This document shows positions 35,462 through 47,067 of a DNA stretch of 64,000 nt, piece by piece. The notes under the pieces were generated by a model. It saw only the letters and a list, made by a program, of their open reading frames with translations. It searched no databases and was not told the DNA's origin. The stretch is taken from contig VNKQ01000012.1 of the NCBI GenBank assembly GCA_016508695.1, positions 620,001 to 684,000 on the forward strand. The letters are read 5' to 3'. Source of the stretch: Hyphodiscus hymeniophilus. Taxonomy: Eukaryota; Ascomycota; Leotiomycetes; Helotiales; Hyphodiscaceae. The translations under genes and the position numbers were made by a program. Position 1 is the first letter of the stretch, and each line of letters starts with the position of its first letter.

Positions 35462-35524
35462 GTAAGTCACTTTTGGTAACATTCCAAATGTTGAAGCTGA
35501 AACTGATGGTGTCTTAGCGTTTAT

Positions 35525-36305
35525 GGCATCGAGATTGTCGTCCTCGAGGTTGGCCCAAAAAAAAGAAGTTTCACGTTCACAAAGCCTTGCTACGCAAGAA
35601 AATCAAGCACTTCGACAAGATGTTCAGCGGATCTTGGACAGAATCCCCCACCAATACTGCCAGGTTTCCCAAGGATGGTGTTGAGTCGTTCGATCTCCTC
35701 ATTGATTGGGTATACAACAACACTATCAGACCTTTGAGACTTGCATCTACTGCACAGCAAAAGCTTAATATCTGGAGTCCGGTTTCTTTCTACAAATTAG
35801 CAGATAAACTCTGTATCCCTGAATTACAGGATCGAATCATGGATGTATGGAGGGAGACGCAAAGAATCAACCGTACGTTTCCAATATACCAATGTGTAGA
35901 TGCCTACAAAGATACTCCCGTTGGGTCTCCACTACGGCGCTACGCGCAACAGAGCATGGCTTGGGTAGTCTTGTCCTTCAAGGAATCTCCAACAAAACCC
36001 ATCAACACCAAGTGTCTGTCAATTCTGATGAACAATCCCGAACTCTTTGCCGATTTTCTCTCTTCACTCCGTGGCGCTGCGAAAAATCCTCTAAAAGATC
36101 TTCGACAACTACCAAATTGCGACTTCCATGTCTATGATAAAGGTACGCCTTGTTCTCAGATAACTTGACAGAGATCGAAGACCAGGCAGGATATGACCAT
36201 ACGCTTCTATCTCCTTCAGGGAGCTTTTCTCGAGATGCGAATGGACCAGTACTGGGATATGAGGAGAAACTGGGTCTTGAGATCGTCAGCTCTGCCAATT
36301 TCTAA
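35525..36305 (+). pseudogene. BTB/POZ-domain gene, probably decayed
   Basis: A BTB/POZ protein of the fungal type that often acts as a Cullin-3 adaptor or transcription partner. The reading VYGIEIVVLEVGP continues into KKFHVHKALLRKKIKHFDKM only after a frame change at a run of eight A (35550-35560). From there the frame is open through FSGSWTES, SFDLLIDWVYNN, YKLADKLCIPELQDRIMDVW and CVDAYKDTPVGSPLRRY, which match the BTB core and its C-terminal helices. The C-terminal end (EIEDQAGYDHTLLSPSG.. to the stop at 36303-36305) is reached by removing a 29-nt GT..AG segment, 36143-36171, which is unusually short for an intron. An intact shorter reading could start at the ATG at 35587, but this would lack the first BTB strands. 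Two separate defects suggest decay next to the carboxypeptidase relic. Confidence 0.65.
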
Positions 36306-36708
36306 GGCAATTGATTTGGATCTTGCTGGTGCCTAAGGATACAGAAGCTGCAGCGAACCTTGATACAAAGCAATAAATCAGCAAAACCTTGGTTGTCACT
36401 CAAGGCTTTCGACATTCAAGTAACGATTTTATAAGCAAAGTGAAGAATATCTAAATGAATGAATGCCCTGCATCTTACTCTTGAAATGTCGTGTTGTTTT
36501 CCCACCCTTCATCATCTTTGCTTTGATCGGCCCAAATTGACTTTAATGGATGTATTGCGAATCCAGTGAACCATACAGTCACTTGACCCAGACCTTGCTG
36601 GTAGTAACTCAAACCTAACAGTTGTGCATATATGGCAAGTCTGAGTTTAATTGATGCTGGTCACTGTTATTCCACAAAATGTGTGTATACATATGCTCCG
36701 GCTACAGC
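36306..36708. other. intergenic
   Basis: A convergent spacer between the BTB relic and the amidase gene. Nothing recognisable is seen. Confidence 0.5.
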
Positions 36709-38450
36709 CTAGATTCCCCTTTCAGCACTTCTCAGCAGTGGCGGGGCCTTTCTAGCTGGCATTGTGGCTTCCCAAGCACTCATGGCCCTGAAAATCTTGC
36801 CTTCCTCGCCAGCCCTCGCGACAATTGCAACACCGTATGCCCTACCGTTATAATTATCTGCATACCCTAGAGGAACAACGCCACATGGATACCCTGCTGC
36901 GGCAGCAATTGTTACAACACGACTATCCAGCGGCCCCATAAGCACCTCTGATTTCGTCTCAGCAAAGATCTTGTCGAAACCATTATCTTTGGCCGTCGCA
37001 CGTATGGAACAAAGGATTTGATGTCGCTTTTCGTCTGATGTTTGACTTATCAGGCATTCTTCAAGTTGTTCCTGCCCTGGAAACTCTGGAAAGGACTTAG
37101 GACATCTCATTTCTGAAGACTTATGAGCGTCACTTACCTGTCGGCAGCGCGACGTTTCTGTGGTCAATATTCCATTGAATTAGCTCCTTCGTATTCCTGA
37201 CGGGCGAACTTTTATACTCCGCGAGAAAGGCGTCTAAGCCCTTTGCGAGATCATTCCTCCAAATGATTTCGAGGGCGTCTTGCCCCTCCCATGTCAAATC
37301 ATCAACTTGCGGCAAAACAACATTTTCGGTCACAACACCGCCATACGTGCGTATCATATCGATTGATAACGCAATTTCGGACAGCTTGAGATGTTTAAGC
37401 TTGGCTCAGAAACGAGGATCAACATCCTTAGCAACTGACCTGCTTCTGCCTGACAGATTCCACGGGCTCACAAACACCTGTATCTAGTTTCCAGACTGCA
37501 GGATCTACCCATGCGACCCGCTGACCTCTCCAAGATTTGGATAAGAACGGAGTGTAATCTTGATCCATCATCACACCCGTCAATAGAGCGACATCCGCGG
37601 CGCTCTTGGCGAAACCACCAACGCTATCTGTGATCGGCGACTGTGGAGAAGTCCGTCTTGTGCTCAGAGCTCCTACAGTCACTTTCAACGCATACAAAGA
37701 TGCTCTCCCTGCTGGTTGGGTTATGGACCCATCAGACTCTGTCCCGAGAGATATGGGAGAGAAACCAGCGGCGACAGATACCGCAGAACCTGATGATGAT
37801 CCAGCCGGAGCAGAGTGCCCCAGCATTTTGTCGTCTGGTGCAAACCCTCCTCTCACATAGGGTGATTGTGTCTGACCTCCCAAAGCAGACCATCCTGTTC
37901 GGATCCCAAAACCTTTCGATCCACCCAATTCCTAGACGAATACTTAATGCACGAACTTCGTGGTAGCATTGCGGTCTGCTGGTTGCTGACTTACTGATAG
38001 ATTTGCTTTCCCAATGATAATCATCCCAGCTCTCAAGATCTTGTCAATGATTGGCGCGTTGCCCGCCTTGGTGTTTTCGAGTGCGTAAGCTCCACATGTT
38101 GTAGCCATACCCAGTGCGGAATCAGTCATGTTATTATTCTTGACTATAAGAGGGATTCCGTGTAGTGGGCCTCTGGTGTTACCAGAGGCTCGTTCTGCAT
38201 CGAGCTTCTTTGCACATTTGGACAGAATATCAAGTGGGGCTGTTGAGATGACTGCATTGAGTTTCAACCCTTGTTTATTGTGAGCTTCAACTTGTCTCAA
38301 GTAGATGTGAACCAATTCCGAAGTAGTGGCTGAGCCTAATGAAAGCCGTCTTTGCAGGTCTTCTGCCGTGGCAGTCAGCGGATCAATAGAAGTCTTAACT
38401 ATCGGCAGACAAGGCACTGGTTGACTCGCATGACCTGAATGATTCCCCAT
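36709..38450 (-). CDS. amidase-signature family hydrolase
   Basis: An amidase-signature enzyme that hydrolyses carboxamides (acetamidase, fatty-acid amide hydrolase or plant-hormone amide types); the substrate is not predictable. Four exons, 38450-37995, 37931-37440, 37384-37138 and 37085-36709, give 523 residues. The Ser-cisSer-Lys triad regions are seen: Lys in GIPLIVKNN near residue 98, GHSAPAGSSSGSAVSVAAG and LGTESDGSITQPA with the nucleophile Ser in exon 2. The intron 3 acceptor is set at 37086 (52 bp) because it joins ALPTEFPGQEQ in frame; an earlier CAG would leave a 25-nt intron. The N-terminus has no clear signal peptide. Gene neighbours on both sides are unrelated. Confidence 0.9.
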
Positions 38451-39492
38451 CGCTCATGAGATTTGATGGAGCTACTTTGTGAATAAATGACTTCAAATAA
38501 ACACTGCAATATCATGCATTGAAAAGCTTCAGGGCATAATGAAGGAGGAAGAGGCATACCCCTTTACTCTTGTAGATCTATACATTTGTGCTTGATGATA
38601 GGAAGAAACACCCGTCGGAGCCTTACGAAGAGGTGATGTTGTGTTGGGAATGGAACTTACTGAGAGCTTCGGTAGCTTTATGATTCGCCGGTTGACGATT
38701 GGCTGACACTTTGGCAGACTGGCTCACGGCTCAGCAACGAATCTGCCTGCATGAGGCATATATATCAATCGCAGCTCATTCGTAGATAACTCGAGAGTCG
38801 AGACAAACTCTGGTATCGTAGGTTTCTCCATATTTTGCTCAGTATCAATGCAGTGTGAGGTGGCATAACCCATGCGACCAACAGAGTAGATCTAGGACGA
38901 CCGGAACAGGCACATGAATGCCATCATCCGCCAAGCGCCTTGTCGCTTTGATCCTACATCCCAAATGCGTATATTCTGAGTCGAATTCACAATCCCCATG
39001 AAATGAATCTGTGATACAGCTGTAAATATGTGTTTTTTTTAAGTAAAAAGAAACTCGATGTGATAAGAATTCACGTAAAGACTATGCGTTCCAATTGATC
39101 ATTGCATGAAAACTGTAACGCTCTTGTCTATTAGATGCTACACCCTGCATTTTGAAGTTTCTCGCAACGTGGAACATGAGGAATGAAAGTCTAGCATCAG
39201 TGCGGTCGCCGGAAAACGGACGTTTTTGACTAGCCGTTTGCCATGGCGCGATGTTGCTCTCCTTGTCGAGCTAAAACTAAAGTGAAGACAAGAAGAATGC
39301 AAGTTCGATAGGTCCAGCAGCCTGCGTGTCGAGGTTCGTGGTCTATCAGGCGCTGACTCTCAACGTATATTAGTTGAGGTCGAGGAAAGTGCGTCATTCC
39401 AAAGGAGGGAGATGAGCCTTGAAAAGCCAAATCGATATTTCAGTGGGACAACGGTTTCCTTGACCTGTGAAGTGCTGGGGAGTGAGTACGGC
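38451..39492. other. intergenic
   Basis: The 5' flank of the amidase gene and 3' flank of the ENT gene. A run of eight T at 39031-39040 is the only low-complexity feature. No coding region is supported; an open frame at 39230-39430 has no recognisable domain. Confidence 0.5.
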
Positions 39493-41018
39493 TTAGGTCA
39501 GGGCTGCTAAGAGTCCCAAGCCACTGCCAGCAACCAAGCCAAACACCAGACTCAAGCCCATAAAGGCGCCTGCTGCCTCTCTCTCCTCGGGCTCGACCCA
39601 TCTAGGAACCCCACTCATGCTGAGAGCAGAGATACAGCCGTGTGTCAGACCGAAAAGAAACTGGACCACAAATAGATAAAACCAGTTGCCCAGCGGTGAC
39701 CCTTTACCATCTATATTACAGATCAGATAAAGCGGGATAAATCCCATTCGAGCGAGAGAAAGGAAGAACAGGAGGTAAGGCAGTCGAGTAAGGCTTTTGA
39801 AGAACACTGAAAACATGGAGCCTAACAAATCTCCAATATTCCATAAGACTATTGCCAAGGGAATGAAGGCCTCGCGTCGCAGAATTGTCGGGGCATTGAC
39901 CTCGGGAGTCAGAGAGTGAATTTTAGAGGCAAACACGGGTGAGACTGCCGAGAGACAGAGGCAAAGGAAATTTGCACTGGCTGGCCAGTGAAGCTTTCCC
40001 CACAGTGCCCGTAGATTTTTATTATGAGAGCGAGCGGCCCAATGATACTGAGGCACTCGAATACACCGTCGATATTCCAGGAGCTTCAAGCAACACAATG
40101 CCGCAAGACCAAGAGGAACTCCTAAGAAGAAGTAAAGGAGCATAGATGGCGAGGTGTGTTGCCGATCCTTTCCGTGGGGACCAAAGTAAGAGGCAGGAAC
40201 CAAGAGAGCCGATGCAATCTCTAAAAGACTTCAGCACGGGAAAGCATCAGGAGGAGGATATTGCACCCACCAATAACAGACGGGAGAAGTGCTGCCAATG
40301 CCTCTCCAGTCAAAATAGCAGAAGCATATTCAGTTCGGCCGAACCCTGCTGCGAACGCAAATGCGGCATTTTGGCTGAGAGCATTTGCAACTGCGGTGAC
40401 AAAAACCATGAGTAGCACAAGGGGGAGATAAACCTCGGCGCTAACGTAAAAAAGACCAAAAGTCGATATCATCATTACCATTGCAACGCATATGTAAATC
40501 CAAAGTGAAGTTTTGAGCCGATTCTCGTAGTATGCTTCCACTTTCGACTTTGTAAGAATGAAGCTTGCAGCAATGATCGCAAAGGCAAACACAACGAGGT
40601 TGAGTGATTGAAAATATCGCAGAATCCACGCGTTCAATCTGAATCGTCGTTGGAAGTACGGAACTGCTTGGAGAATCATTGACCTGTAAGGTTCGTTATT
40701 TACTACATTATGAGAGTCGGTAAAGGATCTCATCGCTCACCAGGTCCACATCATGGAAATTCCAACTGCAAAAAAGCTGCAGTATTCTGCCCACGAGAAG
40801 GACGCCCCAATCTCATCTTTTGATCCCTCACTTTCGGCCAACTCAAGGTCTGAAGAGTCTCTCAGAGAGCCATAGTCAGACTGATCAGTTGGTTGTAAGG
40901 AGGTGTAAAGCGCACAGTCCATTGTGTCCGACTCGAGCTTTCGATGTGATGGCAGCTTCGAATCTTCCAAATTTTTGGGTTGTATCGGGTGGGAAATGGA
41001 ATTAATTTTCCTCTCCAT
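39493..41018 (-). CDS. equilibrative nucleoside transporter (ENT/SLC29 family)
   Basis: A nucleoside transporter of the ENT family; the yeast member Fun26 sits in the vacuolar membrane. Three exons, 41018-40741, 40683-40271 and 40220-39493, give 472 residues with about 11 hydrophobic segments, matching ENT topology. The TM1 element VGISMMWTWSMILQAVPYFQ is interrupted by intron 1 inside the second Trp codon. The C-terminal region FGLTHGCISALSMSGVP followed by acidic EPEEREAAGAFMGLSLVFGL is the conserved ENT end. The N-terminal ~75 residues are polar and contain an acidic stretch, as in vacuolar forms. Introns are 57 and 50 bp. Location and substrate are inferred from the family. Confidence 0.88.
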
Positions 41019-42211
41019 AGTGAATATCTTGTCTTTTTCAGGATCTCGCTCTAGTGGTGGACAGTAGATAGAACCCTCGACCGAATACCCGGGCGCAGGT
41101 TGTGGAGGGAGAGGACAACAATGCTAGTCGCAAAAAGATCGAAGTCGAGCCGAAGTTTCGAACAAGAGCATTCAACCCTCCGATCAAGACAACTATGAAG
41201 ATTGTGCGCTCGAGAACGACGAACAGTCCAGGGTGCGATAATGCCTGAGGATCTGCCACTTTCTCTCGGCCGCAGTGATTCCGGCTTTACGAGTGAAAGA
41301 GCGGTGGACGTGAACGGCCACGATAATGCACACTAGGACACACGTACTGATACGCTGTTTCAAGTGATTAGTCGACTTCGTATCAGCTTCAAAGGAGGGA
41401 AGTGCGACACGGGCATAAGAATCCGCTATCAGACCTGTGTCCCTTCGCAAGGCTGGTGCAAGAGAATTGTTCTGTGTTGATAGATACATATGCCGTTGGA
41501 CGTGGCCACCAATAAGGAGGGTCAATTGGCCTGCAAGGGGAGGCTACACAGCCTGGAACAGTGGCCTCGTGAGGCTTGAGCATGCAAATTGCAAACAACA
41601 AGACTGACAACAAGGCTCTGACAACAAAACAATGCCCTGACGAAAAGGACATCTTACAAGTCGCACAATCGGTTACAACCGACACCGTCCGCGCAGCACG
41701 AGGATGAATTGAATCCTAGTGCTCTTATGTTTTGGGTCCATTCCCCCATGACTGGTGGGGTTTTTATCTACTGCTCTACTTCTGCCTTGCAGAGAAGCCC
41801 CATGATACCCGCTCTCGATGTGTTATGTATCTGCTCGAATCTGCGACACAGAAAAAGGTACATTGCAGACGAGGGTACGTACCCTTTGTGTGAAATCTCG
41901 AACACTCAGGCACGTGACATCGAATGGCTGCCGCTCTCGATTTTCCCAATTTGAAGTGATGGAGATTACTTACTGTACCCTTGGACACTTGTCAAAGAGG
42001 GCTTCTCCTAATGTCTGCACGCATCCTTGGAAAAGCAGAGCACGATACATTCGAGAAGATCTGGAGAGTAAAAGGCAATAACACTCTACCGCATGTTGAC
42101 TATTGGCAATGATGTCCAAGTTTCCCAGAATATCCAGGATTACCACGCCGGGCAGCCTTCGCAAGCATTGCCTGTAAGCCTGACCGATTCTCTACTGCCT
42201 TTGCTCGCAAG
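41019..42211. other. intergenic
   Basis: I see no supported gene. Minus-strand frames at 41038-41685 include hydrophobic stretches but overlap each other in different frames and match no family I know. The right end is the 3' flank of the CmcJ-like gene. Confidence 0.45.
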
Positions 42212-43351
42212 CTACTCCCTCGTAACCACCACAGTTCGGGTCTCTACGGACTGCCTTGGCGGAGCATCCTTTGAGGCAAAGGAGTTGAACGAAACATGCG
42301 GACAGACTGCCAAATGGTCAGCGTCGAGGAATTCAACTGATGCTGCTGTAACTCACATCTCGCATGGTTGCCCGCCTTGGTATCATACATCACAAATGCA
42401 TAGGGCTCCGCGTTTGTTTGACCCGAAAGCCAGTACCTGTGTCCCTTGAGTGTCAGTTGCAAAAGGCCGGGTAGGTGGGTGGTTCGAGCCGACCATTCAT
42501 GTCTGGGATTGTGCTTGAGATAATACACCTCCCCGACCCTGTTTGGTATGATTCGATCAGACGCAACAAGGTCTGAAGGATCCACCGAGTGGCTGTCGCA
42601 GAGAGCAAGCGGCCGGTCTTCCAAGATAGGAAGGAGACTTCGCCAGGTACTATCCCCTCATTCAGCGAATTGCTCCGCTATCAGCCGCCTGACAGAATGC
42701 ACTCACTTGATGATTCGGAACCTATATCCTGGCTTCGAATATATCTCCAAGTCTGCATGGGGCACATTCCTTCCAATGACCTCTGGCCCTGACTTGTACG
42801 TTATGTCTACTACACGTCAGCTTGGGATAATGGGACTTGTTGGCGGCGAGGCTGATTGTACCGTTGTGGGCTCCGCGAGCTGGACCTTCGGTATGCAATT
42901 GATCATTTAGGTCCATCAAGCTCCGGTGGAAAGTAACGTTCTTCCGAAGTATCAGATCATAACATTTGACGAAAACGGCGCCAAAGGCGTCTCGCAGCAT
43001 TCTTTCTGTCTCCAACTTGTATGCCTCGACATCATCGACGGAGGCAAATCCCGAGATTTCGGAGGTATGAGACAAGACCTGAAAACCGTTCCTTTCAATG
43101 TTGATTTCATCTTTGAAAGGGCGAATATCTTTGATTACAATGTTCTCCCGAGACTCGAACTCTAAATTGTCGACCCGGACGACGTCGGGATCGAAGTCAT
43201 CCTGAGGGGGTAAAAGACACCAGTATGGCTTCTCGGTCTGGTAGAGCGGTAGATCCTGTAGATATCTTCAGGCTGTCAGCAAGGCGACCACCTCAAATCC
43301 AGGACGCACAAGAGCCATCACATACTCAAGTGATGTATGTACATCAGGCAT
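42212..43351 (-). CDS. CmcJ/AsaB-like putative hydroxylase/desaturase (2-OG oxygenase-like family)
   Basis: A member of the family usually annotated as hydroxylase/desaturase, related to CmcJ of cephamycin and AsaB of aspergillic acid biosynthesis; members are tailoring enzymes of secondary metabolism. Six exons, 43351-43310 (14 codons), 43255-42862, 42806-42707, 42649-42494, 42436-42357 and 42306-42212, give 288 residues. Family blocks are TEKPYWCLLPP, VRVDNLEFESRENI, LMDLNDQLHTEGPARGAHND across intron 2, SKPGYRFRIINTWR across intron 3, DRPLALCDSHSVDP, EVYYLKHNPRHEWYWLS across intron 4, FVMYDTKAG, and FCPHVSFNS..APPRQSVETR at the end. Introns are 54, 55, 57, 57 and 50 bp. No polyketide, NRPS or terpene core gene is nearby, so it is an orphan tailoring enzyme here. 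Confidence 0.85.
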
Positions 43352-45157
43352 GGTGGAGCAAGTTTGAAGATGACCTGTCCTCAACTTATTTCGACAGATA
43401 TTGTACACAGAAGAGTGGTTGGTACGTTGAGGAGAGAAAGATTGAGGCTATATTTCTCCACGGTTCGCCTCACAATTGCCCGAGTAGCAGCGTGGCCAAT
43501 TATGGCTATCTTGAGCACCATTGGCAGGGAGGCGAGTCCCTATTCACGGATGGATGTACCCCACGCTTGCCGCCACCTCCTCTTTCGTCAGCCTAAGACC
43601 CTCTGTGATTTCAGTACCTTTTCTGGTCTCCTCCAAACACACATCTACCTGTACATCTTGAGTATCAGGGCTTGCATCGTCACTTTTCTTGTTCTGCGTA
43701 AGTTCGTGCTTAGTGGCTCAGTCTAGCAAAGTCGAAAGAGCTATACGTATCGTTACTGACATTATCCTCCTGCCTAGTAGCACGAGTACGTGCTTTCTAC
43801 TGCAGATAGTCAGAATAATTCACAATTCATCAGTAATCATTATCTACAAAACGTCAATGTCTTCCCTCAACGAGCCAGAGATGACCAACTCATCTGGTAC
43901 CTGGATAGACGATCTTCAGATCCGACGTAATAAGGACAATGAGAAAGCATCTTCGGTACAACCATCATTCCATTGATAACAAAGCAAAGCTAACGTAATC
44001 CAATTCAGCCTCGAGAGAGCTCTCCATCTCCTACAGAATCGAGCTTCACCTCCACGTCTCGTTGCTCATCTCCCGTGATGCAGCCCTTAAAAGATTCAGT
44101 CGCGTTATTCTTCACTTCAGTCCCACTGGGTGGATTTCCTGAGCCAGCCGAGAAAGTCCAGCCTTGGAAGAGAGTATGGAAAGGCCCTCAAGAGCCCGCG
44201 GCTGATGGAAGACTTCTGGTCGCTTGTCCTAAAATCTGTGTTTATGGTATGTGTAGCTTTCCTCGTTACTGAATATTTCAAGCTTAAGATTTTGAATTTG
44301 ACATTGATTTCAATCTTTCTTTGAAAAGGTCCAGTTGGTACTATAAGGAAAGCCACTGACTACGTGTTTCACAGGAAGCAGCAATCTCGGAGGTTACTGA
44401 TTAGCATTTCGGGAACCTTATTACGCGGAATAGCTCTCAGCATCGTAGCAGACATTCATCCTAGGGTGATGCATTATATTGTTTGCCTTAAACACACTTC
44501 GGTCATGAAGCGTTGTGGTCACTCATTGTATTTGTTTTTGGAATGTCTGCTATCAAATTGAATGGGTGGCATTTTAACACTGACTGCGCACTATTGCACG
44601 ACAACTTCTATGCTTCAAATTGACAACTCAGGTTCTAAGTTCTACGAGCTGGCGTGGGTGGGGGGCCTCGAATCGCCCAAGCAGGGCTCGCCGTCACAGA
44701 GAATGAGGCTGTGAATTTTCCAACATGTGCAGATCAGTCATCTGCCAACGGCCACACATGCACAGAGACGAATGCAGACCTGATGCAGCGAACCACCACA
44801 CGCCCCCTGTATGTTCCATTTAATCGAGCTGCAGAGCGATACTCACTCCATCCCGCATGACACCCCTCACTAATGCGCAGACACTTCAAAGCAACTTTAA
44901 GCGACGAGGCTTTTGGCAAGACGGATCAGAGGGTGGGTATGCGTTCAGGCGCATATTGGGCTTTCATGCGGTCTTCATGAGGGCATTACCCTGAATGCAG
45001 GCAGATTCTGTTCCTTAAAACGTGGAATCTATTCACTGCTGCTCCCTCCACGGCGGAACTTCAGTGAGAAATCCTTTATGAGGGACCGCATGGGTTCTCC
45101 TTGACCGAACAGGTAGACCTTAGCAATACAATTCATCGGGCAGTTCAAACTCTAGCT
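43352..45157. other. intergenic with a weak plus-strand candidate exon pair
   Basis: No gene is firmly supported. A possible small gene starts at the ATG at 43857 (33 codons), is spliced across 43956-44008 (GTACAA..TTCAG) and stays open to about 44246 with a Ser/Pro/Thr-rich product. No domain is recognised, and I could not connect it to the downstream gene at 45158. A plus-strand frame at 44654-44860 is likewise unsupported. Confidence 0.3.
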
Positions 45158-46860
45158 ATGCCAGAAAATGATCTCGAAAATGGACGAGTTGGGGTGGAAA
45201 AAAGGAATAGCTGGATAGGTTTTGCTCGCCGATCGAATTCAATGACTTCGCCTTCGAGAACGCTCACTCTGGACTTTCCACCTTCTGGTAAGTAGTTATT
45301 GCTTCAAAGGTCGGCGAGGCTAATAGCACTATTTCAGAAAAACTTGCAATCTTGACCGAAGAAGAGGAACAAGCACAACGAATGGTGATCGAGCTGATAA
45401 CCGGCGACCAGCTCAGGAAAGGCTCCCTCCAAGTATGCTGTGAGTGGTACGAGCGATATCTCCAGGCCAAGTTCAGGAGTCATTGGCACCTTTTGGCACC
45501 AGCTCTGGTAGGGCTCGAAGACAACTCCACTTCTCCTCGGCCTGGCGACCTCGCAGTAGTTTACTCCTTCATCCATACCGTCGCGAGGTTGCTGCAGTCG
45601 AGACAGAACGTCGCGTTAGTGGAGATTGTGGATGAGTTGGACAATGAAAACAAGCTGAAGCCACAATTGGATGAAGAGCGCGCAATTCCGAATCAAATAG
45701 TTTTTGCAACACTTGGGTGGTTGAGTGAGTAATGCTCTTACAATTCACAATCAAAATCCGCAACCTAATACCCCGGGCAGCTATGCTTTACCAAGCAGTC
45801 ACACACCCTAGAGCCGATAAGTTGGAAGTCACAAAGACATCAACCGGATTTTCTGGCCGCCACAACCCACTGGAAACAAAGAAATACAGCAATTTCAAGC
45901 AAGGATTTGACTATGTCGACCGTCCTCTGTACTGCCTTTTGGGACGATATGGAGATTTGATTCCGGAAACCAAATACTTTCAGAGCCTAGACACTTCACT
46001 ATGGAGCAGACCGATAGCAGAGCATATCATTGTTAGACATGTATGCTTCAATACCCTCCAAAGCCTTGCTGGACTGAAGATTGAGTGGGTCACCTCACTT
46101 GCGCTTCACCTAGAATTAGATAGTGGGAAAAAGACATTGAAAGTCTTTCAGTTTCCTTCATTCTGTCGGATGATGGCTGTTGATAGACAGCACAACATTC
46201 TCTCGAGGTGAGTTTTGCAAGTCGTGCATTGGAACTGTGCTGATCGCCTCAGGTTATTGAATGACCACGCCGAGAGGAATTCTGAGGATGTTCGCGCTGC
46301 AGATGTGCTCACGAAAGAGTTCTTCGAAGAAATTCTGTTATCGTATCGGTTGATATTCGGGCAAGATGATCGATCTTGGAAGGCTTTCTCGCGGATGGAG
46401 CCAGTGTGGCAAGAGCAACGAGGGAGAGCGCCCTGGGAGACTGCTTGGGACTGCGATCCGCTATTGTTCGTGCTATGTGGGAAAGGCCCCGCAGATGGAG
46501 ATGCACGAAAGGTGTATGATGAGATCGAGGCTAATGACATTGGAGATTACTACGACCCGCAAACCGAATTTCCCTTCTTTGGCAAGAAATTGCTCGAGCT
46601 TCAGCAATTCATACAGCACTTTGAGCCCCATAATGTGCGCTCCCTTTTGAACGATCGCCGCGACTACGCTGCGTGGTATTCTCTTTGGAACAATCAGGTA
46701 AGATATCGAAGGCCCGGCTCAGTGACTCTCTGCTGACACACAATAGCTTCTGATAATCTTTGCCTCAGTAACTATTTTCCTTATGCTTCTGTCGCTGTTC
46801 TTCCAGGTTTGGCAGGTTATTCTGGCCAAACAGCAGCTACAACAAGGGAGTTCGTCATAA
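45158..46860 (+). CDS. conserved fungal protein of unknown function with C-terminal membrane anchor
   Basis: I recognise this only as a conserved fungal family without assigned function. Five exons, 45158-45287, 45338-45724, 45781-46207, 46253-46697 and 46747-46860, give 500 residues; introns are 45-56 bp and all junctions keep phase. The product has a polar N-terminus, then a mostly helical soluble region with TEEEEQAQRMVIELITGD, FATLGWLTMLYQA, FSGRHNPLETKKYSNFK and DYYDPQTEFPFFGKKLLELQ. It ends with one hydrophobic segment (IIFASVTIFLMLLSLFFQVW) and a short polar tail, encoded by its own last exon. This layout suggests a tail-anchored or single-pass membrane protein. The gene is convergent with the NB-ARC-TPR NLR gene, 207 bp between stops. 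No enzymatic motif is seen; function is unknown. Confidence 0.8.
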
Positions 46861-47067
46861 CGACAATGTTTAGTATTACTCATAAATTTGAATAGTAATG
46901 ATGACTCAAGTTTCAAAAAGATATACAAGAAAATTCAAAAATTCCAATTCCAATGTCATGTGATAACGAGGATCTTGGTTTTTCGTACCGGTGAAGGGAT
47001 GAGTAATATCACCTACATTAGTCCGAAGGGAAAATACTCAATCTTGAATATGACTAATGAATGGTTT

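Noticed and set aside
37113..37137. 25-nt intron in the amidase gene
   Set aside because: A 52-nt alternative ending at 37086 also keeps the frame and gives a better protein match, so the short version is unnecessary.
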